DNA of 43,081 nucleotides, taken from the NCBI GenBank assembly GCA_021824175.1, contig JAKALP010000041.1:1-43081 (forward strand), read 5' to 3'. A program made the translations under genes and the position numbers. Within the stretch, counting starts at the first letter, position 1. Every line of letters begins with the position of its first letter. Shown one piece after another: positions 9,033 to 17,176 of the stretch. Below the pieces are notes generated by a model that was given only the letters and a program-made list of their open reading frames with translations, made no database searches and was not told the DNA's origin. Source of the stretch: Deltaproteobacteria bacterium. GTDB lineage: Bacteria; Desulfobacterota; Desulfobacteria; Desulfobacterales; Desulfosarcinaceae.

Positions 9033-10096
9033 TTCACCATCGCCCGGCGGGAGAGATCCCGCGTCAATTGCAGCACCTTCAGGCTCAACTCCGGCGGCAG
9101 CGAACCGGTACCGCAACTTGGGGTGATGAACGACTGGCGCCGCACCACCTCCAGATCCAAGCCCCGTTCCCGCAACTGCCGCAATTGGTGCTGCCACAGG
9201 GCCCACAGGCTTTCCAGATCCGCGGCCGCCACCTGGTCAGGCCGCAAGGTCGGCACCAGGCCCCAGGCCAGGCAGCCGCCCGCCTTCAAAAACTCTTTGA
9301 TGGCCTCGGCGTACAGCACCACTTTGTCAAAATAGCCAAAGGTATCGAAATTCACAATATCCACGCCCGGCCGCAACAGCAACGTCCAGTCGGTGTTGGC
9401 GCACACATGCACGCCGGTCAGGCCGCCCTGAGCGCGGATGGCGGCGATCACCTCATCCAGGCACTGAGTGATGTCCGCCTGGGAGATGCTGATGAACTCG
9501 GACGACCCATAGCCGGCCAGGGCCGGTTCGTCGATGAAGCAAATCACCGGCGCACCGAACCGCTTGAGCTGCCGCACCTGCCACGCGGCCTTGAGGGCCA
9601 GCAACTTGATGGCCGCGTCGCGGAGCGTGTCATTGTAAAAAATAGCGCGCCGGTTCTCATCGGTCAGGCCGGTGCAAAAGGTGATCGGCCCGGTGATCTG
9701 GCCTTTGACGGCAAACGGTTTTTCAGCGCGGCCGGATAACGTCTCCAGCAAGGTGAAAAAGCCCTGGGCCCGTTCGCGGTTCAGCACAAAGCGGCTCTTG
9801 TCCCAGTCCTGGCCGTTCTCGCTGACCGTCAAATACTCCTCGAAAAAAGCCACCACGGCTTCATCAAAACCAGCTGCGGCCGTATCGACGTAAGTGCGCT
9901 CGGCTCCTTCGGTCAGTCCGGGCAAGCCTGGGGCGCACTGGGGTATCATGCCTTCTTGTTTAAAGCACGGCAACTGCACCCAGTTGGGGATTTCGGGCAC
10001 ATGGGCCAAGACCAGCTCCATGGCCTGGCCATGGTCTGAAAGGGGTTGGCTGCCGATTAACATGGCCCGGCCGGCGGGCTGGAGCGAAGTGGACAT
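9029..10096 (-). CDS. Short MetE-like / UROD-superfamily methyltransferase (core methionine synthase type)
   Basis: 355 aa. It matches only the C-terminal catalytic half of cobalamin-independent methionine synthase (MetE, about 750 aa). Seen: the zinc-ligand motif HVC (His230, Cys232) and a second Cys in SCGTG (Cys328), plus the DEPALAGYG segment of the barrel. Such core-MetE proteins in anaerobes are thought to take methyl groups from a corrinoid protein or simple donor rather than methyl-tetrahydrofolate-glutamate, because the N-terminal folate-binding half is missing. MetF (14869-15738) and the adenosyltransferase and RACo-like genes of the window fit a C1/corrinoid context. AAGGAT 7 bases before the ATG supports the start. 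Exact methyl donor and acceptor are unknown. Confidence 0.85.
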   Translation of the reverse strand: MSTSLQPAGRAMLIGSQPLSDHGQAMELVLAHVPEIPNWVQLPCFKQEGMIPQCAPGLPGLTEGAERTYVDTAAAGFDEAVVAFFEEYLTVSENGQDWDKSRFVLNRERAQGFFTLLETLSGRAEKPFAVKGQITGPITFCTGLTDENRRAIFYNDTLRDAAIKLLALKAAWQVRQLKRFGAPVICFIDEPALAGYGSSEFISISQADITQCLDEVIAAIRAQGGLTGVHVCANTDWTLLLRPGVDIVNFDTFGYFDKVVLYAEAIKEFLKAGGCLAWGLVPTLRPDQVAAADLESLWALWQHQLRQLRERGLDLEVVRRQSFITPSCGTGSLPPELSLKVLQLTRDLSRRAMVK

Positions 10097-10186
10097 AATT
10101 TAGATCCTTGTACTGTTTCGTTTGGAATAAGGGCGGACCTTAACATAGGCCATCCGCAGGCACAAGATTACAATGGAAAGGGCTTT

Positions 10187-10852
10187 TCAGTAAAAGAGTT
10201 CGCTAAAAACGCGGGAGCCATCAAAGCGGGCGTCGATGATCTGGATGGCCTCCCGGATCATGTCGCCGGGGCCGCAGAGATAGAAATCGTAAATTCCGGC
10301 CGGAAGCGCTTGGGCGAGATATTGGGTCACATGACCGTGAAAGGTCAGGGGATAGGTCCTGGCAGACGGTTCGGCGCTCAGACAAGGCACATAGCGCCGG
10401 GCAGCCGGGGCCAGCTCCCGGCTGTAATAGAGCTCGGCGGCGGCGCGGGCGCCGTGGAGCAGCTCAAAGCCTCGCACGCCGGCGCGCGTAAAGGCCACAA
10501 AGGGCGTGATGCCCGTGCCACTGGCGATGAACACCGCCGGCCGCGACGCGCTTTGGAAAGTAAAATAGCCCGAGGGCGCGGAGACCTCGAAGCGATCGCC
10601 GGGCCGGGCCGCGGCCAGAAGCGGCGTGAACCGGCCCTGATCCAACCGGCGCGCGCAGATGGCCAGCTCAGGGGCCTGGGGCGGTCCCAGCAGGGTGTAG
10701 TCACGGTAAACGTCCTGGTGCCGGAAACCGATTTTTTGCCCCGGCTCATAAGAAAAGCCCTCGGGGCGATCGAAGCGCAGTTCAAAGGTATCGGCGCTCA
10801 GCCACTGCAGCGCGGTCACGGTCAATTGGTAATGGCTCGGGGTGATGCTCAT
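10187..10852 (-). CDS. FAD/NAD(P)H oxidoreductase of the ferredoxin-NADP reductase family
   Basis: 221 aa from the ATG at 10852, chosen because it follows the adenosyltransferase stop by 7 bases with GAGGG in front; a longer frame would run back into that gene. Seen: a flavin-binding barrel with RDYTLLGPP (the RxYS/T-type motif), an NAD(P)-binding segment ASGTGITPF, a YLCGPGDMI motif and an aromatic C-terminus (SELFY) as in ferredoxin reductases. No Fe-S domain is fused. Third gene of a tight operon after a rubredoxin-like protein and cobalamin adenosyltransferase. A plausible role is reducing the rubredoxin-like partner and, through it, cob(II)alamin to cob(I)alamin for adenosylation (inference). 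Confidence 0.85.
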   Translation of the reverse strand: MSITPSHYQLTVTALQWLSADTFELRFDRPEGFSYEPGQKIGFRHQDVYRDYTLLGPPQAPELAICARRLDQGRFTPLLAAARPGDRFEVSAPSGYFTFQSASRPAVFIASGTGITPFVAFTRAGVRGFELLHGARAAAELYYSRELAPAARRYVPCLSAEPSARTYPLTFHGHVTQYLAQALPAGIYDFYLCGPGDMIREAIQIIDARFDGSRVFSELFY

Positions 10853-10859
10853 GCCGCCC

Positions 10860-11429
10860 TCAACTGTTCCAACTGGTGTCGGGCACACCGGCTTTTTTGT
10901 TGAGATAGCGCGCCAGCACAAAGAAGTAATCGGAAAGACGGTTGAGAAACATCACCACGGCGCTCAAGGAGGGGTCTGCCTGAGCCGTCTCTTCTTGGCG
11001 AACCAGGGCGATCACCGCGCGCTCGGCCCGGCGGCCCACTGTGCGGGCGACATGGGCCTGGGCCGCGCCGGGATGGCCGCCCGGCAGGATAAACACCTTG
11101 AGCTCGGGCAGGTGGTTTTGCATGGCGTCAATCCAGGTTTCGATGCGGCCGCTGAACTCCGGCGTGATGGCCGTCAGCCGCTGGCGGGCCTCGGAACCGG
11201 GCACAGCCGCCAACCAGCCGCCCACGTGGAAGAGATCGGATTGAATGCGCGCCAGCTGCCGCGCGGTTTCATCACAGCCAGCGGGTAAAACGGCCGCCAG
11301 CAAACCAACCACGGCATTGAGCTCATCCACCTCGCCGTAGGCCCGCACGCGGATATTGTCTTTATAAAGCCGTTCGCCGCTGAACAAGCTGGTTTTGCCC
11401 TGGTCGCCGGTGCGGGTATAGATGCTCAT
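10860..11429 (-). CDS. pduO: Cob(I)alamin adenosyltransferase, PduO type
   Basis: 189 aa enzyme transferring the 5'-deoxyadenosyl group of ATP to cob(I)alamin. Seen: the ATP-binding N-terminus YTRTGDQGKTSLFSGERL, then RVRAYGEVDELNA, and the GGHPGAAQAHVARTVGRRAER segment with the family's conserved Arg residues. Full length for the PduO/MMAB family. The ATG overlaps the stop of the rubredoxin-like gene (ATGA) and the next gene begins 7 bases after its stop, so the three are translationally coupled. It probably supplies adenosylcobalamin for mutases elsewhere in the genome. Confidence 0.95.
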   Translation of the reverse strand: MSIYTRTGDQGKTSLFSGERLYKDNIRVRAYGEVDELNAVVGLLAAVLPAGCDETARQLARIQSDLFHVGGWLAAVPGSEARQRLTAITPEFSGRIETWIDAMQNHLPELKVFILPGGHPGAAQAHVARTVGRRAERAVIALVRQEETAQADPSLSAVVMFLNRLSDYFFVLARYLNKKAGVPDTSWNS

Positions 11430-11566
11430 GGCTGGACCTCGGATGAGCCTTCCGGCGCCGGAACTTTTTCAAACATCTTGGCCGGGGCCCCGCAAACCGG
11501 GCATTGGTGGGGCGGTTGCGGGCCGTCGTGCAGATAACCGCACACCATGCAGCGCCATCGGATCAT
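11426..11566 (-). CDS. Rubredoxin-like small iron protein
   Basis: 46 aa, missed by length filters. It reads MIRWRCMVCGYLHDG at the N-terminus and has a second motif CPVCGAP about residues 22-28. The two CxxCG knuckles would bind one iron (or zinc) as in the short rubredoxin domains of rubrerythrin. AGGAGGAG lies 5 bases before the ATG, and its TGA overlaps the ATG of the adenosyltransferase. Position ahead of an adenosyltransferase and a flavin reductase suggests a one-electron carrier for cobalamin reduction (inference). It lacks the usual ~54 aa rubredoxin length and the aromatic linker. Confidence 0.88.
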   Translation of the reverse strand: MIRWRCMVCGYLHDGPQPPHQCPVCGAPAKMFEKVPAPEGSSEVQP

Positions 11567-11716
11567 ATTGCTCCTCCTGGGTTTGAACCTCTCTTTTAGC
11601 AATGCCGGTGGCGGGTTGGCAAGGCGATCCTAATACTTCGACCCACAGTTGCCGACATCAAGCCTATGCTTTTGCGCTCAACTAGTGATATATATTGCAA
11701 CAACACAGGACTGCGC

Positions 11717-12754
11717 ATGAACCGTGAAGTCAAACCCAAAATTGCCATCATCGGCGCCGGGGCCATCGGCAGCCTGATCGGCGGCATCTGGTCCCGCGAC
11801 GGATACGACGTGACCCTGGTGGCCCGCCAGGCCCACGTGGCGGCCATTCAGCGCGACGGTTTGCGCATTAACGGGGTCGCGGGCAACTTCATTGCATGGC
11901 CCAGGGCCAGGGAAGCTTTGGATTTCGCGCCGGACATGGCCGTCATCAGCGTCAAAAACCAGGATGTAGGGACCGCCTGCCAGGCCATCAAGCCCTTTAT
12001 CGGCAACATCCCGGTGGTCATGGCCCAAAACGGCGTGGCCGGCGCCGAGATGGCGGCCGCGCATTTCAACAAAGCCAACCTGATCAGCTGCACCCTGGTG
12101 CTCAACGCCCGCTTCATGTCGCCCGGCCAAGTGACCTTTGTGAACAAAAGTCCCATCGTGATCGGCAAAGCCTTTGCGGCCAATGATGCCTCGGTAACGC
12201 AATTGCAATCGCTTTTCAAGCGGGTGGCGCCGACTTCCATCAGCGACAACATCCTGGGCGTCCAATGGGCCAAACTGCTGGTCAATGCCATGACCAATGG
12301 CCTGGACGGCCTGACCGGGCAGAATATGGGACAATACCTGCAATCGCCCAAGGCGCGGCGCGTCGGCATCATGATTTTAAAAGAAGCATTTCAACTGACC
12401 CGGCGCGCGGGCTTGTGCCTGCAACCGCTGCCCGGCCTGCCGTTGTGGTTTTTTAAATTCGTCAGCGTGATGCCCGCGCCCATCTCCAGCCCCTGTTTGA
12501 AGCTGGTGGCTAAAGCCAAAGGCGATAAGAATATCATTACTTCCACTTTGCAAAGTCTTCTCAAGGGCCAGCTCACGGAGATCGATTTTCTCAACGGCGA
12601 ATTTGTGCGCCTGGGCCAGCGCATTGGCGTGCCCGCGCCGGTCAATGCCAAAGTGGTGAGCCTGATCCATGCAATCGAGAAGACAAAACAGTTTTATACT
12701 CCGGAAGCACTGTTTGAACACTTCTCCCATCTTGATGAAGGCGATCGTATATGA
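11717..12754 (+). CDS. Ketopantoate reductase-family oxidoreductase (PanE/ApbA)
   Basis: 345 aa NAD(P)H-dependent 2-oxoacid reductase; in pantothenate synthesis the family converts ketopantoate to pantoate. Seen: Rossmann motif GAGAIGSLIGG right at the N-terminus, AQNGVAG, the VQWAKLLVNAMTNGLDGLTG helix with the catalytic-type Lys, and a C-terminal helical domain. Start at 11717 chosen because it begins just before the Rossmann strand with CAGGA upstream; an ATG at 11666 would add 17 unlikely residues. Its stop overlaps the start of the DUF1786 gene (ATGA), indicating one operon. Whether it is the pantothenate enzyme or a paralogue with another substrate cannot be told. Confidence 0.9.
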   Translation: MNREVKPKIAIIGAGAIGSLIGGIWSRDGYDVTLVARQAHVAAIQRDGLRINGVAGNFIAWPRAREALDFAPDMAVISVKNQDVGTACQAIKPFIGNIPVVMAQNGVAGAEMAAAHFNKANLISCTLVLNARFMSPGQVTFVNKSPIVIGKAFAANDASVTQLQSLFKRVAPTSISDNILGVQWAKLLVNAMTNGLDGLTGQNMGQYLQSPKARRVGIMILKEAFQLTRRAGLCLQPLPGLPLWFFKFVSVMPAPISSPCLKLVAKAKGDKNIITSTLQSLLKGQLTEIDFLNGEFVRLGQRIGVPAPVNAKVVSLIHAIEKTKQFYTPEALFEHFSHLDEGDRI

Positions 12755-13824
12755 GCCGTTTCCTGATGATCGATATTGGCGCCGGCACCATGGATATTTT
12801 GTGGTATGACGACCGGCGCGACGAACACTTCAAAGCCGTAGCGCCCTCGCCCGTACGCCAGGTGGCCCGCCGGATCGAGCAGACCCAAGGCCCGCTGGTG
12901 GTCAGCGGCGTGGAGATGGGCGGCGGTCCGGTGACCGCGGCCCTGCAGCAGCGCGCGGCCCAGGCCGAAGTGGTGATCTCCCACGACGCGGCCGCCACCC
13001 TGCATCATGATTTGGAGAAAGTGCGCCAGTGGGGCCTGAAGCCGGTGGATAATGCCGTCATCGAGCGCTTGCGCAATAATCCGAAGTATACGCAAGTGGT
13101 GTTGGGCGATATCCAGCCCCGGCAAATTCATCAGATTCTGGAAGGGCTGGGACTGCCTATGGAAGTGGAGGTGGTAGTCGTGTGCGGCCAGGATCACGGC
13201 CTGGCGCCCCAGGGGGTCTCCCATCTGGATTTCCGCCACCGTCTCTACCAGCAGATGCTCGACCCTCGGCCCTGTCCGGCCACGCTGCTCTTCCCCGGCG
13301 ACCAGGTGCCGGCCGCATTCAACCGCCTGCGCTGCATGGCCCGGGACGCGCGGCCACTGGGACCGGAAGTATTTGTCATGGACAGCGGCATGGCAGCCAT
13401 GTGCGGTGCTTCCCAGGATTTACAGGCTTTGGGCCGCGCGCCCATCGTGGTTCTGGATGTGGCCACCTCCCACACCGTAATCGCCGCCCTGGAAGGGGAC
13501 CAGGTGGCCGGCTTTGTGGAGTATCACACCAAGGACATCAGCCTGGCGCGCATCGAGACCCTGATTGAAGAGCTGGCCGACGGCCGGGTGCGCCATGAGC
13601 AGATACTGGCCGAAGGGGGTCACGGCGCCTATTTGCGAAAGGCCGTGGGCTTCAAGAATCTTCAGGCCATCATCGCCACCGGCCCCAAGCGGCGTCTGAT
13701 GGCCAAAAGCAAGCTGCCCATCATCTGGGGCGCACCCTGGGGCGACAACATGATGACCGGCACGGTGGGATTGCTTGAGGCTGTGCGGCAACGCAAGGGC
13801 CTGGAGGCAATTCAGTATCTTTAA
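12751..13824 (+). CDS. DUF1786 ASKHA-fold protein
   Basis: 357 aa protein of the DUF1786 family, sometimes annotated as related to pyruvate formate-lyase activation without proof. Seen: an actin/hexokinase-type phosphate-1 loop DIGAGTMDI at residues 8-16 and a second phosphate loop VLDVATSHTVIA about residue 235, so an ATPase of the sugar kinase/Hsp70 superfamily is likely. Translationally coupled to the upstream ketopantoate-reductase-like gene and followed 32 bases later by marC. The RACo-like protein at 32098 is a second ASKHA protein in the window. No function is claimed. Confidence 0.8.
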   Translation: MSRFLMIDIGAGTMDILWYDDRRDEHFKAVAPSPVRQVARRIEQTQGPLVVSGVEMGGGPVTAALQQRAAQAEVVISHDAAATLHHDLEKVRQWGLKPVDNAVIERLRNNPKYTQVVLGDIQPRQIHQILEGLGLPMEVEVVVVCGQDHGLAPQGVSHLDFRHRLYQQMLDPRPCPATLLFPGDQVPAAFNRLRCMARDARPLGPEVFVMDSGMAAMCGASQDLQALGRAPIVVLDVATSHTVIAALEGDQVAGFVEYHTKDISLARIETLIEELADGRVRHEQILAEGGHGAYLRKAVGFKNLQAIIATGPKRRLMAKSKLPIIWGAPWGDNMMTGTVGLLEAVRQRKGLEAIQYL

Positions 13825-13856
13825 CGGTTTCAACCGTCCCAGTGGAGAAGAATTGA

Positions 13857-14450
13857 ATGCAAAACTTCTGGCTATGTTTCGTGCCGCTCTTCGTGGCCCT
13901 GGATGTCCTCGGGGTGCTGCCGGTCTATGTGTCCCTGACCGAAGGGCTGTCGCCGGCAGGCCGCCGCTCGGTGCTGATGCAGTCCATTCTCACGGCCGGC
14001 CTGGTGGCCCTGACCTTTCTGATCTTCGGACCGGTGCTGCTGGAATTTTTAGGGATCACGGTGGCTGATTTCATGATCGCCGGCGGCAGTCTTCTCTTTG
14101 CCATCTCCTTGAGCGATCTGCTCACCGGAGAAAAAAAGCGCAGCGAAGTAGATAAAGAGGAAGCATTGGGAGCCGTGCCCCTGGGCATTCCCTTGCTGGC
14201 CGGGCCGGCGCTTTTCACCACTTCCATTTTATTGGCCAATGCCTATGGCACATGGCTGACCGCGGCTGCCCTGGCGGCCAATTTGCTGCTGGCCGCCGGC
14301 GTTTTCGTGATCGCCAATACCATTACGCGTTGGGTGGGGCGCAACGGCACGCGCACTCTCTCCAAAATCGCCAGTCTGCTGCTGGCCGCCATTGCCGTCA
14401 TGCTGGTGCGCAAAGGGCTGCTGGCGGCCATTGCCGCGGTTGGTCAATAG
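13857..14450 (+). CDS. MarC-family integral membrane protein
   Basis: 197 aa, about six hydrophobic segments with the MarC signature region PLGIPLLAGPALFTT about residues 103-117 and a conserved SLLFAISLSDLL helix. MarC proteins are inner-membrane proteins of unclear transport role (earlier proposed as amino-acid or drug-resistance related). The charged loop EKKRSEVDKEE is cytoplasmic or periplasmic between helices 3 and 4. GGAGAAGAATTGA precedes the ATG. Probably last gene of the transcript starting at 11717. Confidence 0.9.
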   Translation: MQNFWLCFVPLFVALDVLGVLPVYVSLTEGLSPAGRRSVLMQSILTAGLVALTFLIFGPVLLEFLGITVADFMIAGGSLLFAISLSDLLTGEKKRSEVDKEEALGAVPLGIPLLAGPALFTTSILLANAYGTWLTAAALAANLLLAAGVFVIANTITRWVGRNGTRTLSKIASLLLAAIAVMLVRKGLLAAIAAVGQ

Positions 14451-14602
14451 GTCCCTTGGCGTGCCAACCGTTTACTCCCCGCGTCCACCTGCCGGCCGCC
14501 GGCCGAAAATTCGCGTTTTGCTTTATACTGCGCGAAATAGGACTTTGCGCATATTGCTTTGCTTTTATAAGGTTTGGATGGTTGTTTAAACCACAAGGCA
14601 CA

Positions 14603-14832
14603 ATAGGACTGAGGGACAATGGGACTAAGGGAAGGGACTTACCCCACGCTCTGGGTTGGAATGCATCGTTGTCAATACCATTCCCACGCTGAACGTGGGA
14701 ACGAGGATACTGGTCCGGAGGACAATGAAGTAGGCAGTAATTCCAAAGGCCGCGGAGGCGCCCGGAGAAATCCCTCGGCCCCCCGGCCTCTTGGTGCCTT
14801 TAGGACTTAGTCCCTTAGTCCCTCAGTCCCTT
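14603..14832. repeat. 230-base element bounded by inverted GGGACTNAGGGAC-type arms
   Basis: The 418-base gap after marC holds no gene. Left arm (14603-14639) is a run of GGGACT/GAGGGAC units. The right arm (14803-14832) is their inverse (AGTCCCTTAGTCCCTCAGTCCC). Inside lies a small perfect hairpin TTCCCACGCTGAACGTGGGAA (14681-14701) and a CGGAGG/CCTCCG-rich part. It looks like a composite non-coding repeat, possibly a MITE or long 3' hairpin. Confidence 0.6.
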
Positions 14833-14868
14833 TATGTGTGCTTGTAGTGAATTATACTATCTATAAAT

Positions 14869-15738
14869 CTATTTTTTGCTTTTCAGGGCCTTGAGAATCG
14901 CCATGGTGGAACCCGCGCGGTTCATGGTGTAGAAGTGCAGCCCGGCCACGCCCGCTTTCAACAGTCCTTTGCACTGAGCCAAAGAATATTCGATCCCCAG
15001 ATTGAGCACGGCCTCTTTGTCGGTCGCGTTCACGGCGTCGAGCTTGCTTTGCAGTTCGGCGGTGATGGTGGAGCCGCAGATCTTGGAGAGCATCTGGGTC
15101 ATCTTCAGGGTGTAGACCGGCATGATGCCGGGGATGACGGGCACGGTGATGCCCGCGGCCCGGCACTTCTCCACGTATTTGAAGAAGTAATTGTTGTCGT
15201 AGAAATACTGGCTCACGATGTACTCGGCGCCGTTATCCACCTTGCGCTTGAGGAACTCGATGTCTTTGGCCAGGCTCTGGGCTTCGATGTGGCCTTCGGG
15301 ATAACCGGCGCAGCCGATAGTGAAGTCATAGTGTTTTTTGATGAACGCGATCAGCTCCGAGGCATAGCCGAAGCTTTTGGGGTGGGGTTTGAAGTCGTCA
15401 CCCTGGGGCTTGTCCCCGCGCACCGCGAAAATGGTCTGCACGCCCAGCTTTTTGTAGTTGTCCAGCACGGTACGGAGGTCTTCGGGTCCCAGGCCATAGC
15501 CGGCAATGTAGGCCACCGTGGGCTGACGCTGCTCCTTCATCAACAACCGCACCGTTTGATAAGAGCCATCCCTGGTGGAGCCGCCGGCCCCAAAGGTGAC
15601 GGTCATGTAGTCCGGCCCGGCGGCGGCCAGTTCCTGAATGGTCGTAGTAAAAGCGGCTACTCCTTTTTCATCCCGCGGCGGAAAGAACTCCATGGAGATA
15701 ACGGGCCTTTTGCTTTGGTACAAATCGGTGACGCGCAT
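14869..15738 (-). CDS. metF: Methylenetetrahydrofolate reductase
   Basis: 289 aa FAD enzyme reducing 5,10-methylene-THF to 5-methyl-THF, in methionine synthesis or the methyl branch of the Wood-Ljungdahl pathway. Seen: EFFPPRDEKG near the N-terminus, TFGAGGSTRDGS, RGDKPQGD, the IGCAGYPEGH motif and QYFYDNNYF, all typical of MetF; length as usual. Single-domain form without the C-terminal regulatory region of eukaryotes and without the MetV/RnfC-type partner next door. AAAGGAGAAAATC precedes the ATG. Stands alone, with intergenic repeats on its downstream side. Confidence 0.96.
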   Translation of the reverse strand: MRVTDLYQSKRPVISMEFFPPRDEKGVAAFTTTIQELAAAGPDYMTVTFGAGGSTRDGSYQTVRLLMKEQRQPTVAYIAGYGLGPEDLRTVLDNYKKLGVQTIFAVRGDKPQGDDFKPHPKSFGYASELIAFIKKHYDFTIGCAGYPEGHIEAQSLAKDIEFLKRKVDNGAEYIVSQYFYDNNYFFKYVEKCRAAGITVPVIPGIMPVYTLKMTQMLSKICGSTITAELQSKLDAVNATDKEAVLNLGIEYSLAQCKGLLKAGVAGLHFYTMNRAGSTMAILKALKSKK

Positions 15739-15909
15739 GATTTTCTCCTTTGTGAAGCATTTTGGTGGCTGATGCCGGCCAAGCCGGATTAAAGGGGCGA
15801 AGTATGTCAGCGGGGGGCTGGTCTGTCAATATGCCATCCGGAAGAACTTTCTGTGGGCCGGTCCCGGGCTCCCGCGAATATGGTGAATAGAAGCCAATTG
15901 GTTCGCCGG

Positions 15910-16710
15910 TCACTTCAGCAGGCCGAAGAGCATGCGCGTGCCGACCACGTAGAGCAGCACCGCGAAGACCCGTTTGAGCCGCTCCACCGGCAAATAGTGG
16001 GCCAGCCGCACGCCCAACGGGGCGGTCAGAATACTGGCTACCACGATGCCGGCCAGGGCCGGCAAATAGATGAATCCCAGGGAATAGGGGGGCACACCGC
16101 TGGCCTTCAGGCCGTTGATAACGTAGCCCAGGGTGCCGGCAATGGCGATGGGAAACCCGATGGCGGCCGAGGTGCCGATGGCGCGGTGCACCGGCACGTT
16201 GTGAAACATCATGAACGGCACCGAGAGGGTGCCGCCGCCGATGCCCACCAGGCTGGAAAAGATGCCGATGATGCCGCCGGCGGCCGACATGCCGGCCAGG
16301 CCAGGCAGCTCGCGGCTCGGCTTGGGCTTCTTGCCCAGCAGCATCTGGGTGGCTACGAAATAGAGAAACAGCACGAAAAAGCCCTTGAGAAACCCAGTGG
16401 GCATGCGGGCCGCAATCCACGAACCGCCGAAGGTGCCCAGCAGCACGCCCGGCGTGATGCGTCGCACGATGGACCACTGCACGGCCCCGCGCCGGTGATG
16501 GGCCATGAAGCTGGAGACCGCCGTAAAGACAATGCTGGCCATGGAGGTGCCCAGGGCCGCCTGCATGATGATTGCCTGATCGATGCCCTGCCAGGTAAAG
16601 GCGCAGACCAGCATGGGCACGATCACCAATCCGCCACCGATGCCCAACAGCCCGGCCAGAACCCCGGCCACCGCGCCGACCCCGGCATATGCCAATAGTA
16701 AAGTCACCAT
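15910..16710 (-). CDS. TauE/SafE-family membrane transporter
   Basis: 266 aa, about eight transmembrane segments, with the two family repeats GLLGIGGGLVIVPML (about residue 20) and SSLVGIGGGTLSVPFMM (about residue 145). Members export or import organosulfur or sulfur oxyanions such as sulfite, sulfoacetate or taurine products. The start at 16710 was chosen because AGGAGGTGA lies about 10 bases upstream and the first helix begins immediately; longer frames add 42 residues with no membrane character. In a sulfate reducer it may handle sulfite or another sulfur anion (inference). Confidence 0.9.
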   Translation of the reverse strand: MVTLLLAYAGVGAVAGVLAGLLGIGGGLVIVPMLVCAFTWQGIDQAIIMQAALGTSMASIVFTAVSSFMAHHRRGAVQWSIVRRITPGVLLGTFGGSWIAARMPTGFLKGFFVLFLYFVATQMLLGKKPKPSRELPGLAGMSAAGGIIGIFSSLVGIGGGTLSVPFMMFHNVPVHRAIGTSAAIGFPIAIAGTLGYVINGLKASGVPPYSLGFIYLPALAGIVVASILTAPLGVRLAHYLPVERLKRVFAVLLYVVGTRMLFGLLK

Positions 16711-16807
16711 ATCCGCCTTCACCTCCTGTTTAACCATCTCCATTCGGGCGGCTGTTAAGTATTTGAAGCCAAGAAAAACAGCAAGGGGAGTTTGGTAAGC
16801 GTGAGTC

Positions 16808-16940
16808 ATGACTATTGCGCATCGACGTTTTGCCAAATCGTACTCGTGCTCGAAATGGCTGGTAAAAGCCCTTCAAGTGCGCTTATGAGTATCGCTTCGC
16901 TGAGCACGACCTAAACGAAAATCTTTAGCAAGCAATAGTC
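16808..16940. repeat. 133-base inverted-repeat element upstream of the exbB leader
   Basis: GACTATTGC (16810-16818) pairs with GCAATAGTC (16932-16940). Inner matches include CGTGCTCG (16846-16853) with GAGCACG (about 16902-16908). No coding potential. It separates the divergent tauE-like and exbB transcription units and may be a non-coding intergenic repeat of the genome. Confidence 0.55.
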
Positions 16941-16970
16941 GTAACCAACACTCCGCAGGAAAACTATCTA

Positions 16971-17142
16971 TTGACACACCGGATGCCATTGCGTAAAGGA
17001 AGCGAATACTTACTAAAGCGCCATGAAGGCGCTGGATCGCAATATTGGCGGCGGCTCAAGTCACTTCGCCGCAACCACATCACAACCAAGGCCGGGAAGG
17101 TCGCATTGGGAAGAATCCCAAGAGTCGATCTCTCGGCCTTTT
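16971..17142 (+). promoter_or_regulatory. Promoter and structured leader with terminator ahead of exbB (leader L1)
   Basis: TTGACA at 16971-16976, a 17-base spacer and TAAAGG at 16994-16999 form a possible sigma70 promoter (weak -10). The leader then contains GCGCC-ATGAA-GGCGC (17018-17032), a GCGGCG/CGCCGC hairpin (17050-17072) and a terminator-like stem AAGGCCG/CGGCCTT (17088-17140) with nested GGG/CCC pairs followed by TTTTCATTTT. The T-run ends 35 bases before the exbB ATG. Two other units of this locus (25447-25314 and 23159-23028, minus strand) have the same order of parts. No known riboswitch consensus was recognised. Confidence 0.6.
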
Positions 17143-17176
17143 CATTTTGGCTGTTTGCCGGAGTGAGGAACCCATT

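Noticed and set aside
16971-17176. Cobalamin riboswitch upstream of exbB-tonB
   Set aside because: The conserved B12-box and GGGAA...GAGTCAG-type core of cobalamin riboswitches could not be found; a structure-based search was not possible here.
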